A stretch of 11,505 bases of DNA, taken from JAFDEI01 sp964196055. Its GTDB lineage: Bacteria; Myxococcota_A; UBA9160; SMWR01. Both the position numbers and the translations under genes were made by a program. Position 1 is the stretch's first letter. Each line of letters begins with the position of its first letter. Location: contig CAXMSF010000309.1 in NCBI GenBank assembly GCA_964196055.1, positions 1-11,505 of the forward strand, written 5' to 3'. Shown one piece after another: positions 1-6,973 of this stretch. Below the pieces are notes generated by a model that ran no database searches, was not told the origin of the DNA, and saw only the letters and a program-made list of their open reading frames with translations.

Positions 1-81
1 CCGCGCTGCTCGCGAGCGAACGGGGCGGGTGAATTCGCCTGCCGCGTGCCTCCGGATGTTGCGGTTTCCCCGGAGTGTCGC

Positions 82-489
82 TCAGGGCTCTCGCGGAACC
101 GGTTCGTCGTCGCGCTGCCGAGGCCTTCGCGGGGTCAGGCCGACGGCTTCCGCGGTTGCGGCTTCGCCGTCCCAGCTGGGCGCTTCGAGCGGGTTCGGCA
201 GGTCGGAGAACGGAAACGGAACCTCGGCGTCGTTATACGTGATGTAGCGATGGATCCGATATTCGTAAGTGACGATGCGATTGGCCAGTGATCGCAGGCG
301 CGGGTGCGGCGGTCGCCGTGTGATCAAAGCCCACAGCAAGCCGAATGCCACGAGTACTCCCAGCAACGAATTGATCACGCTCGCCACGATCATGAAGATC
401 AGGGTCAAGAGGATGCGAATTCCGGTGTCCCGCGGATCGAGGTCGAGTTCGGAGATTCTCGGGCTGTCTGAAACGGTCGAAGCACTCAT
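82..489 (-). CDS. DUF4389-like small membrane protein
   Basis: A predicted 135-residue protein. Residues about 24-57 form a hydrophobic stretch long enough for one long or two short membrane helices. It is followed by a basic segment (TRRPPHPRLRSLANRI) and then RYITYNDAEVPFPFSDLP. The order of helix, short basic loop, Tyr-rich segment and PFPF motif is what I associate with DUF4389 proteins, whose biochemical role is unknown. The tail from about residue 105 is charged and proline/arginine-rich and probably disordered. The open frame extends upstream to 639, but I chose the ATG at 489 because a perfect AGGAGG sits 5 bases before it and the extra N-terminal sequence is Arg/Ser/Pro-rich shadow. 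It is the last minus-strand gene in the window, 171 bases after its upstream neighbour, so it may have its own promoter. Family assignment is moderate; no function should be read into it. Confidence 0.72.
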   Translation of the reverse strand: MSASTVSDSPRISELDLDPRDTGIRILLTLIFMIVASVINSLLGVLVAFGLLWALITRRPPHPRLRSLANRIVTYEYRIHRYITYNDAEVPFPFSDLPNPLEAPSWDGEAATAEAVGLTPRRPRQRDDEPVPREP

Positions 490-494
490 GCTGG

Positions 495-500
495 CCTCCT
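495..500 (-). promoter_or_regulatory. Ribosome binding site fixing the DUF4389-like start
   Basis: On the minus strand the sequence reads AGGAGG, five bases (CCAGC), then ATG at 489. This is the strongest Shine-Dalgarno match in the window. It rules out the longer open frame that continues upstream to 639. Confidence 0.75.
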
Positions 501-660
501 GTGAGTGAGTACCCTGCTGCGATTGCACGGATCGTGCCGGCCGAAGCATGCCGCAGCGTGCGCTCGAGCGCAGCGGACCGCAGCCCGGGAACTGCACTGT
601 CGCCTGGATCCTGCATGCGGGGCCATCAGGGCTCGCCACGCGTTCCGCCCGGAGTTCAGG

Positions 661-990
661 CTAGAGGCGCGCTTCGCATTGGGCGCAGTGTTGGCGATAG
701 GGCCGCGGGATTCGGTCCGGGAAGCCGTGAAACGATTCCATGCACCTGGGGCATTCGAATGCGAGAAAGGCCTCGGCTCGGATCCAGAAGCGCCCGACCC
801 CCCACCCGTGCAGTGCCAGAACCAGGAAGAACACGAAACCGGCGTCGGAACGCTGGTTCGGTGTCAGCGTGGCAACCACCAGCAGCAGCAGCGAGACGAT
901 CCCGAGTACCGCGGCTTCGGAAAGCAACTGGGTCCAGCCGAGTCCGTCGGGGATGCCGGCTTCCGGGTTCGCGGATTCGATTTCGCGCAT
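661..990 (-). CDS. Small two-helix membrane protein with C-terminal CxxC...CxxC (zinc-ribbon-like)
   Basis: A predicted 109-residue protein that I do not recognise as a named family. Two hydrophobic segments are visible, at about residues 22-42 and 50-70. A hydrophilic tail follows, with CPRC at 80-83 and CAQC at 102-105. Two CxxC pairs about 18 residues apart are typical of a treble-clef or zinc-ribbon metal site. The short spacing between the helices suggests a hairpin with both ends, including the ribbon, on the same side, presumably the cytoplasm. It lies 87 bases downstream of the alpha/beta hydrolase gene and 171 bases before the DUF4389-like gene, so a shared transcript is possible but not shown. 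I see no good Shine-Dalgarno before the ATG at 990, so the start is less certain than the reading frame. The cysteine pairs and clean helices support a real gene. Confidence 0.65.
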   Translation of the reverse strand: MREIESANPEAGIPDGLGWTQLLSEAAVLGIVSLLLLVVATLTPNQRSDAGFVFFLVLALHGWGVGRFWIRAEAFLAFECPRCMESFHGFPDRIPRPYRQHCAQCEARL

Positions 991-1077
991 GGCCGGAGGA
1001 TCGGCAGACGATCCCGCGAGCTTGACCCCCGCTTTCTCCGTCCAGCTTCGGTCGCATCGGGCTCCGCTTGCGGCGTC

Positions 1078-2049
1078 TCAGACCGCGGTGATGCAGCGGT
1101 CGTAGAATGCGTCGATGGCCTTCGTGGCCTGCTTGCCTTCGCGTGTCGGAAAGAGGTCGAAGCCGTGCGGCGCGCCCGGGTAGACCTGGAGCTCGGCGGG
1201 GTTCCCGGCCGCGACCCAGCGCACGTAGAGGAAGAGGGTGTGGTCGATCAACGGATCGAGCGTGCCCACGGTGAACAGGGCGGGCGGCGCTCCCGCGAGG
1301 TCGGCGTACAGCGGCGACACGTCCGGGTCGCGACGCAACGCCCCGTCCGGGACGAAGCAATCCGTGAACCACCGGATGCTGTGGGAGTTCAAGATCAAGT
1401 TGCGGTCGTCGAATGCCTGGTGGCTCGGAACGCCCGACAGGTCGTAGAGTCCGTAGGCGAGGTTCGCGCCCGACAACTGCACTCCGTGTCGCTGCAACAT
1501 CCGCAGCGACGTCACTGCACTCAGATGGCCGCCCGCGCTTTCGCCGCCGACGAGGACTTTCTCGGGGGCCACGCCGAATTCCGACGTTGCGTTCTCGACC
1601 AGCCATAGCGCGGCGGCTTCGCAATCATCCGGTGCGGCGGGGTAGGGGTGTTCCGGTGCGAGACGATAGTCGACGCTCACGACCGCGAGGCCGAGTTCGT
1701 CGGCGCGGCGCTGGTTCTGTGCATCGTTCATCGACGCGCGACCGATGACCCAGCCACCACCGTGGAGGTGAAGCAGCGCGCCCCGTGCCTTTCCATCCGG
1801 CCGAAAGATTCGGACCGGAACCGGATGACTCGCGCTCGGAAGCGTACGTTCCTCTGCGCGGTCGGAAGGCTCGCCCAGCGAAAACGCATTCTGCTCGTCG
1901 AAGCTCCGACGCGCCTCCTGCGCCGATTCGATCGACGCGGGCTGACTCGTTGCCGCGGGCATGGTCTTCTCGATCAGGTCCACGAGCGCACGCAGCTTGC
2001 TGCTCGCGTTGCTTTCGTCGAATCGCTGGGGATCGAGCGGGTTGCTCAT
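1078..2049 (-). CDS. Alpha/beta hydrolase, hormone-sensitive-lipase (bacterial HSL, family IV esterase) type
   Basis: A predicted 323-residue esterase or lipase, a normal length for the family. The oxyanion-hole motif HGGGW is at residues 96-100, followed by the usual DYRLAPEHPYPAA block (127-139). The nucleophile elbow GESAGG puts the catalytic serine at Ser171. Asp265 (GTLDPL) and His295 (APHGF) complete the triad. HSL-type enzymes hydrolyse short to medium acyl esters; the actual substrate cannot be read from sequence. There is no signal peptide, so it is probably cytoplasmic. About 70 N-terminal residues form the variable cap. The gene starts 133 bases after the cyclase gene with only a weak GAGG about 11 bases before the ATG. 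It may be transcribed separately from the five-gene run upstream. Family and active site are secure; role in a pathway is not. Confidence 0.93.
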   Translation of the reverse strand: MSNPLDPQRFDESNASSKLRALVDLIEKTMPAATSQPASIESAQEARRSFDEQNAFSLGEPSDRAEERTLPSASHPVPVRIFRPDGKARGALLHLHGGGWVIGRASMNDAQNQRRADELGLAVVSVDYRLAPEHPYPAAPDDCEAAALWLVENATSEFGVAPEKVLVGGESAGGHLSAVTSLRMLQRHGVQLSGANLAYGLYDLSGVPSHQAFDDRNLILNSHSIRWFTDCFVPDGALRRDPDVSPLYADLAGAPPALFTVGTLDPLIDHTLFLYVRWVAAGNPAELQVYPGAPHGFDLFPTREGKQATKAIDAFYDRCITAV

Positions 2050-2182
2050 CTAGGGGGAGCCTCGTCGCAGAAAACCCGTGGGAGCTTATCACGCGACTCA
2101 GGTCGGCCGTCGACATCGGGCTCCAACGGCGACACTTCCCACGGTCGAACGCGAACCCGACACTCCGAGAGAGCGTCCCGCA

Positions 2183-2965
2183 TCATCGTTCCAGTCCGTC
2201 GACCGCATAGATCCCGACGGGCTCGGTGATGCCGCGGATGTCTGCGGGAGGAAACTCGCGCACGCAGAAGCGCGGGTCGAGGGACTGCTGGACCTCTCGG
2301 GTCACGAGAATGTCGGCGTCGTAGGCGCGCGTGAGATCCTGCACCCGCGCCGCGACGTTGATCGTGCGGCCTACGAACGCGTACTGGATCAGATCCCGGC
2401 TTCCTACGAGACCCGCGACTCCGACACCGCGATGCAGGCCGATCCCGATTGCGAGCGCCGGCAGGCCATCGGACTCGAGGGTGCGGTTGTAGGCTTCGAG
2501 CTCCTCGCGCATTGCGAGTGCTGCGCGGACCGCGCCGTTGGCCTGCCACGGGTCGGGCTCGAGTGCGCCGAACAACGCGAGCATGCCGTCGCCGATCAGC
2601 GCAGAGACGTGGCCGCGGTGCTCGGTGATCGCCCGGCTCATGCGTTCGAAATAGCCGTTCAGAATGCGAAGCAGCACGTCCGGGTCGAGACGATCGCTGA
2701 GCGCGGTGTAGCCGACGAGGTCTGCGAACAGCGCGGTGACCTCCTTGCGTTCACCACCCGTCGAGACGCCGCGCGCGATCACACGCTCGACGATCTCTTC
2801 GGGGGCAAAGCGCCCGAAAGAGCGCTGCAGGTGCTCGAGGTCCGTCGTCGCACTCTCGAGTCGTTCGCGCAGCGCCTTTGCTTCGCGGGACTTCCGGTAC
2901 AGCAGGAACGCGAGACCCATGGCGGCGCCCACCGCGACCAGCACGCTCGTCCAGGCCGGCGACAT
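2183..2965 (-). CDS. Membrane-anchored class III adenylate/guanylate cyclase-domain protein
   Basis: A predicted 260-residue protein. One N-terminal transmembrane helix (residues about 5-23) and a short coiled-coil-like linker (24-50) lead into a single class III cyclase domain (about 72-258). The metal-binding aspartates are Asp82 (FADLVG) and Asp126 (IGDG). The transition-state Asn203 and Arg207 (INVAARVQ) are also present. The two positions that normally select the purine, usually Lys plus Asp or Thr, are Ala122 (SALIGD) and Ala196 (YAFVG). Canonical ATP or GTP selectivity is therefore uncertain, and substrate cannot be predicted. Class III domains act as homodimers, and a single helix plus linker fits dimerisation at the membrane with a cytoplasmic catalytic domain. 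The start is the ATG at 2965, overlapping the upstream stop codon as TGATG. The frame stays open further upstream inside the neighbour but is shadow there. It is the last gene of the tight run. Confidence 0.88.
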   Translation of the reverse strand: MSPAWTSVLVAVGAAMGLAFLLYRKSREAKALRERLESATTDLEHLQRSFGRFAPEEIVERVIARGVSTGGERKEVTALFADLVGYTALSDRLDPDVLLRILNGYFERMSRAITEHRGHVSALIGDGMLALFGALEPDPWQANGAVRAALAMREELEAYNRTLESDGLPALAIGIGLHRGVGVAGLVGSRDLIQYAFVGRTINVAARVQDLTRAYDADILVTREVQQSLDPRFCVREFPPADIRGITEPVGIYAVDGLER

Positions 2966-2967
2966 CA
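2963..2967 (-). promoter_or_regulatory. TGATG stop/start overlap coupling two genes
   Basis: On the minus strand the TGA of the CMD-like gene (2967-2965) and the ATG of the cyclase gene (2965-2963) share one base. No convincing Shine-Dalgarno precedes this ATG. Cyclase translation therefore probably depends on reinitiation by ribosomes finishing the upstream gene, which would keep the two products in proportion. Confidence 0.75.
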
Positions 2968-4053
2968 ACGTTCGCAGAGCACCAATGACAGCCGGCAGGT
3001 GCCGTTCGCGAGCGCGAGAACTCCGACGAGTTCGAGGAACTCTTCTTCCGTGAGCATGGCGCGCAGATCGCGCGCGCGGCGCTGGATGTCTTCCGGCCGG
3101 TAACGGACCGTCTCGCGCGCGAACGGAACGACCGCAGCTTCGATCGGGTCGAGCTCCGGTGAGCCGAGATGGGTGAGCACCGCTTCGGTCTGTACCGCGT
3201 CCAGGCCGTTCGCTGCGAGTAGCTGCGTGGCTTCGGCCTCCACGCGTTTGCTCTCGAGAGCGCGTGCCACGACGGCAAAGACGAGTCCCTTCAGACGCCG
3301 TGAGAGGATCTCGGATTCCCACGCCGCAGTGACCGTCCGGCATTGGATCGTCGCCACCGGCAGGCCGTCGAGCGCGCGGCCCACGTACGCGAACGGGCCG
3401 TTCGCGAGCGCTTCGGGCAGCGGCTCCGGATGCCCGGGCTTGCACGCGCCGCGGATCATGCGCGCGATCAACGGTCGTAACAGGCGTGTGATCCAGCGGT
3501 CCTCGGTGCCTTCGATCGGCGCCAGGGGCAGTGCGAGCAGGGTCGTGATGCGATTCGCGATGACCGCATTGGCGGCCGCGAAGGCCAACTCTCGCACCGA
3601 GTCGGTCGAGTGGCCGGCATCGACGAGTGTTGCCTCGTCATCGGCGGACGGCACCGGGTTCGCGCGCGAGAAGCGACGCGCGAATTCGAGTGCGAGGCGC
3701 TCACGCGGTTCGAACTGTGCGCTGTACGAGGCCTGCTCGATCGCGCGAATCTTCCGCTCGTCGCAGCCGAGGATCCGAAGCTGTGCGCGCTGTGAGGCGT
3801 AGCAGTAGCGGCACGAGTTGTCCTGGCTCACGGCGAGGAAGATCAGGTCGGAGAGGCCGTGGTCGAGATGGACGAGGTAGCCGTTGCGCAGATTGCCCTC
3901 GGCAAATGCGCGTGCAAGCCACGGGCACTTCGCGAAGTACCGGACGGCGTCGTACGGGACGCCGAAGGCCTTGCGTGCGTCTCGCTCGAGCGCCGCATCG
4001 CGAACCGGCGCGACCAGACACTCTCCCCACGCGACGTCTACGACTGCGGACAT
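2965..4053 (-). CDS. Tandem carboxymuconolactone decarboxylase/AhpD-like protein, second domain degenerate
   Basis: A predicted 362-residue protein built from two copies of the all-helical CMD/AhpD fold. In the first copy, SDLIFLAVSQDNSCRYC (68-84) carries the CxxC pair Cys81/Cys84 with an acidic residue, Asp69, twelve residues earlier. This is the geometry of the AhpD proton-relay glutamate. The usual histidine four residues after the second Cys is Gln88. The second copy, around 254-352, aligns without gaps at an offset of 187 residues over the active-site stretch. There the cysteines become Ser268 and Val271 and Asp69 becomes Gly256, so it cannot do thiol chemistry. Characterised relatives include AhpD alkylhydroperoxidase partners and gamma-carboxymuconolactone decarboxylase; this protein's reaction is unknown. 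The start at 4053 has AAGGAG four bases upstream (4058-4063). It follows dapL by 25 bases and overlaps the cyclase gene by one base. Confidence 0.85.
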   Translation of the reverse strand: MSAVVDVAWGECLVAPVRDAALERDARKAFGVPYDAVRYFAKCPWLARAFAEGNLRNGYLVHLDHGLSDLIFLAVSQDNSCRYCYASQRAQLRILGCDERKIRAIEQASYSAQFEPRERLALEFARRFSRANPVPSADDEATLVDAGHSTDSVRELAFAAANAVIANRITTLLALPLAPIEGTEDRWITRLLRPLIARMIRGACKPGHPEPLPEALANGPFAYVGRALDGLPVATIQCRTVTAAWESEILSRRLKGLVFAVVARALESKRVEAEATQLLAANGLDAVQTEAVLTHLGSPELDPIEAAVVPFARETVRYRPEDIQRRARDLRAMLTEEEFLELVGVLALANGTCRLSLVLCER

Positions 4054-4057
4054 GGAA

Positions 4058-4063
4058 CTCCTT
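4058..4063 (-). promoter_or_regulatory. Ribosome binding site of the CMD/AhpD-like gene
   Basis: The minus strand reads AAGGAG, TTCC, then ATG at 4053. It lies in the 25-base gap after the dapL stop codon. It supports the short start over the open frame that runs upstream through dapL to 4455. Confidence 0.65.
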
Positions 4064-4078
4064 CGGAGTCGCTGCGGC

Positions 4079-5314
4079 TCAGCTGGCGAACGCACCTCGA
4101 ATTCGCTCGATCGCGACTTCGACCTTCTCTCGCGAGTTGAAGGCCGAGATTCGAATGTAGCCCTCTCCTGCTGCGCCGAAGCCCGCGCCGGGCGTGCCGA
4201 CGACGTGCGCGCCTTCGAGCAGTCGGTCGAAGCAATCCCAGGAGGAAAGGTCATTGGGAGTGCGCATCCAGATGTACGGTGCGTGTTCGCCACCGAACAG
4301 CGTGAAACCTGCGGCGCCGAGTCCTTCGCGGAGCAGCGCGGCGTTGGCCATGTAGTAGCCGACCTGTTCGCCGGTCTGTTTGCGGCCTTCCGGGCCGAAG
4401 ACCGCCGCCGCAGCGCGCTGAACGACGTACGGCACGCTGTTGAACTTCGTCGCATGACGTCGGGCCCAGAGCGGGTTGATGGCCACTCGCTCGCCGCCGG
4501 CCGTGCTGCCGGTGAGCTCCTGTGGGATCACCGTGTAGGCGCAGCGGACACCCGTGAAGCCGGCCCGTTTGGAGAAGCTGCGCATTTCGATCGCGCACTC
4601 GCGCGCGCCATCGATCTCGTAGATCGAGCGCGGCAATGCGGGGTCCTGGATGAACGCGTCGTAGGCGGCATCGAAGATCAGTACGCAGTCGTTCGCACGC
4701 GCCCAGCCGACCCAGGCTTCGAGACTCGCGCGGTCCGCCACGGTTCCGGTCGGGTTGTTGGGCGAACACAGGTAGGCGAGGTCGACCCGCTGTGTGGGCG
4801 GCGCGGGGCAGAAGAGGTTGGCTTCAGTGGCCTCGAGATAGGTGATGCCGGCATAACGGCCATTATCTCCCGCGGTCCCGGTTCGGCCGGCCATCACGTT
4901 GGTGTCGACATAGACCGGATACACCGGGTCGGTGACCGCGAAGCTGCAATCGCTTCCGAAGATCTCCTGGATGTTGCCGCTGTCCTGCTTGCTGCCGTCG
5001 GAGACGAAGATTTCGCTGGCTTCGATCTCGACGCCCCGCGCGCGGTAGTCGTGCTCGCGGATTGCGTCGAGCAGGAAGTCGTAGCCGTTCTCGGGACCGT
5101 AGCCGCGAAAGCCCGCTTCGGTGGCGAGTTCGTCGACGGCCGCGTGCATCGCATCGACGACTGCAGGAACGAGCGGCAGTGTGACGTCGCCGATCCCCAG
5201 CTTGATCACGTCTGCGTCGGGGTTGGCCTCGGTGAAAGCCCTGACGCGGCGACCGATTTCGGGAAAGAGGTATCCGGCCTGGAGTTTCTGGAAATTCTCG
5301 TTGATGCGTGCCAT
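4079..5314 (-). CDS. dapL: LL-diaminopimelate aminotransferase
   Basis: A predicted 411-residue fold-type I PLP aminotransferase, the usual DapL length. DapL converts tetrahydrodipicolinate plus glutamate directly to LL-diaminopimelate, bypassing the acylated intermediates of the DapD/C/E route to lysine and peptidoglycan. Family-specific blocks are all present: LGIGDVTLPLVPAVVDAM (39-56), FRGYGPENGYDFL (69-81), FVSDGSKQD (103-111), SPNNPTG (184-190) and DAAYDAF (215-221). The PLP-binding Lys249 lies in SFSKRAGFTG, the form diagnostic of DapL rather than generic aspartate aminotransferases. I recall SKCD as the common form of the SKQD motif, so Gln110 is a small variation. The ATG at 5314 matches the conserved N-terminus (INENFQKLQAGYLFPEI). 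Shine-Dalgarno is weak. The gene sits 23 bases after the FAD oxidase gene and 25 before the CMD-like gene. No other dap gene is in the window. Confidence 0.95.
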   Translation of the reverse strand: MARINENFQKLQAGYLFPEIGRRVRAFTEANPDADVIKLGIGDVTLPLVPAVVDAMHAAVDELATEAGFRGYGPENGYDFLLDAIREHDYRARGVEIEASEIFVSDGSKQDSGNIQEIFGSDCSFAVTDPVYPVYVDTNVMAGRTGTAGDNGRYAGITYLEATEANLFCPAPPTQRVDLAYLCSPNNPTGTVADRASLEAWVGWARANDCVLIFDAAYDAFIQDPALPRSIYEIDGARECAIEMRSFSKRAGFTGVRCAYTVIPQELTGSTAGGERVAINPLWARRHATKFNSVPYVVQRAAAAVFGPEGRKQTGEQVGYYMANAALLREGLGAAGFTLFGGEHAPYIWMRTPNDLSSWDCFDRLLEGAHVVGTPGAGFGAAGEGYIRISAFNSREKVEVAIERIRGAFAS

Positions 5315-5337
5315 GGCGCCGACTGTAGCAGGCGACC

Positions 5338-6957
5338 TCAGCTCGGGTCGATCAACACACCGGGATTGAGCACGCCCGCCGGGTCGAGCGTTCGCTTCGC
5401 GGCAGACAAGACTCGGGCGAAGCCGTCCGGGCGCTGTTCGTCGTACCACGGCCGATGATCCCGGCCAACTGCGTGGTGGTGTGTGATCGTGCCGCCGCAA
5501 CGCAGTAGCGCTTCGGCCGCCGCGGCTTTGATTTCGGCCCACTGTTCGAGTTCGCTGCCACGCCGACCTGGTGCGAGCACGGTGTAGTACGGCGCCGCGC
5601 CGTCGGGGTAGGCGTGCGTGAAGCGGCACGCCACGTTGCCGGCGCCGCACACGCGCCGCACCGCATCCTCGACCGCCGCGGTGACTTCCGCGTGGAAGTT
5701 TTCGAAGCGATCCCAGGTGATTGCGGTCTCGAATGTTTCCGAGATCACGGCGGCACGCACGAGTACGTCGCGCAGGTAGGGCGCATTCAGGAACGCATTC
5801 CGCCACGCGCCGGCTGCACCTTCGCGGGTGGCTCCGGAGTCCGTGCGCGTTTTGCCTGCTCCCTCGGGAACGGTTCCGCCGCCGTCACGGCAGAGTTCGA
5901 GCGCGCGCTGCATCGCCGCATCCAGCGGATGGTCGGCGGACTCGAAGCCCACCACGAGAACCGCGGTCTCGCCGTCGCCCGCGCCGGCGGTGAGGGCCTC
6001 GAACGGTGAGAGCAAGCGGCAATTCGTCGGATAGAGGGCGCTTTGCGACAGATCTCGCACGACGCGTGCGCCGCGCAGGAAACCGTCGTCGCCCGCGAAC
6101 GACACCGCCGCCGAAGCGCGGAAGCGCGGCCGGTCTTGCAAGCGCATCCAGGCTTCGGTGATGATTCCGAGCGTTCCCTCCGAACCGATGAACAGTCGGT
6201 CGGGACTCGGGCCGGCGCCGGAGCCGGGCAGCCGGCGGCTCTCGATGGAGCCGCTCGGAGTCACGACGCGCAGCGCTTCGACGAAGTCGTCGATGTGGGT
6301 GTAGAGGGTTGCGTAGTGTCCGCCCGAACGGGTTGCGATCCAACCGCCGAGTGTCGAGAACTCGAAGCTCTGTGGGAAGTGCCGCAGCGTGAGTCCGTGC
6401 GGTCGCAGGGCATCTTCGAGCGCCGGTCCGTAGATGCCGGCTTCGATTCGTGCCGCGCGTGAGGCGCGGTCGATTTCGAGCACGCGCGACAGGCCGCCGA
6501 GGTCGATGGATACGATTCCCCGGTAATCGTCGCAGCCCGCGGCCTCGACTCCGCCGACCACGCTCGAGCCTCCGCCGTACGGGATCGCCGCGATGCGTGC
6601 GTCCGAGCACCAGTCGAGCAGTGCCACCAGGTCGCTCTCGTCGCGCGGGAACGCGACCAGGTCCGGCGCCGGGTCGAATTGCGCGCGCGCTCCGCGCACG
6701 GTGTCGCGGAACGATTTCCCGTAGGTATGCGAGGCGCGGTCCAATGGCGTGGTGCTACAGCGCTCGGCCAGGCTCGCCGGGGGAGCGACGCGCGGTGGCA
6801 CCAGCTCGACATCTTCGATTCGCGGAGCCGGTGCGACTTCGAAGTCGCTCACGCCCAGGCGCTGGCCGAGCGTTTGCGCGATGCCTTTCGCCTGCTCGTC
6901 GCTCGGGCCTTCGCCCTCGAATCCCCAGCCCCAGAATTTTCGCCGCTTCGTCGGCAT
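5338..6957 (-). CDS. FAD-linked oxidase, alkyldihydroxyacetonephosphate synthase (AGPS)-like
   Basis: A predicted 539-residue flavoprotein of the vanillyl-alcohol-oxidase/FAD_binding_4 superfamily. The N-terminus KFWGWGFEG is typical of AGPS-like bacterial proteins. The FAD-binding half carries IPYGGGSSVVGG (about 125-136), FEFSTLGGWIATRSGG (about 198-213) and GSEGTLGIITEA (about 258-269). The C-terminal half keeps SETFETAITWDRF and the His triplet THHHAVGRDH (His493-495), matching the SHHHGVG block of animal AGPS. AGPS swaps the acyl chain of acyl-DHAP for a fatty alcohol in ether-lipid synthesis. An ether-lipid role is therefore plausible, but D-lactate/glycolate-type oxidases share the fold, so it is inference. 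I chose the ATG at 6957 because GGAGG lies four bases before it; the GTG at 6960 would leave a one-base spacer. It is the second gene of the five-gene run, 16 bases after the LLM gene. Confidence 0.9.
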   Translation of the reverse strand: MPTKRRKFWGWGFEGEGPSDEQAKGIAQTLGQRLGVSDFEVAPAPRIEDVELVPPRVAPPASLAERCSTTPLDRASHTYGKSFRDTVRGARAQFDPAPDLVAFPRDESDLVALLDWCSDARIAAIPYGGGSSVVGGVEAAGCDDYRGIVSIDLGGLSRVLEIDRASRAARIEAGIYGPALEDALRPHGLTLRHFPQSFEFSTLGGWIATRSGGHYATLYTHIDDFVEALRVVTPSGSIESRRLPGSGAGPSPDRLFIGSEGTLGIITEAWMRLQDRPRFRASAAVSFAGDDGFLRGARVVRDLSQSALYPTNCRLLSPFEALTAGAGDGETAVLVVGFESADHPLDAAMQRALELCRDGGGTVPEGAGKTRTDSGATREGAAGAWRNAFLNAPYLRDVLVRAAVISETFETAITWDRFENFHAEVTAAVEDAVRRVCGAGNVACRFTHAYPDGAAPYYTVLAPGRRGSELEQWAEIKAAAAEALLRCGGTITHHHAVGRDHRPWYDEQRPDGFARVLSAAKRTLDPAGVLNPGVLIDPS

Positions 6958-6961
6958 CACG

Positions 6962-6966
6962 CCTCC
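6962..6966 (-). promoter_or_regulatory. Ribosome binding site deciding ATG over GTG for the FAD oxidase
   Basis: The minus strand reads GGAGG, CGTG, ATG. Spacing is four bases to the ATG at 6957 and only one to the GTG at 6960, so the ATG is the likelier start. The site lies in the 16-base gap after the LLM gene's stop codon. Confidence 0.65.
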
Positions 6967-6973
6967 GGCCGGA

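Noticed and set aside
3..32. Possible C-terminal tail of a plus-strand gene ending at TGA 30-32
   Set aside because: Nine codons are visible with no motif, and other frames are also open, so it cannot be distinguished from chance.
50..75. CTCCGG / CCGGAG inverted repeat just past the DUF4389-like stop codon as a terminator
   Set aside because: Only six base pairs around a 14-base loop, with no T-run on either strand. Not enough to call a terminator.
505..1608. Plus-strand open frame opposite the zinc-ribbon protein and hydrolase
   Set aside because: No recognisable motif. The opposite strand has a complete HSL catalytic triad, so this is a shadow.
2966..3445. Upstream extension of the cyclase frame
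   Set aside because: The added sequence is Arg-rich and lies within the CMD-like gene in another frame. The ATG at 2965 with the TGATG overlap and a clean membrane helix is a far better start.
3884..5458. Plus-strand open frame of 524 codons opposite dapL and the CMD-like gene
   Set aside because: Composition is charged and motif-free. dapL on the other strand is unambiguous.
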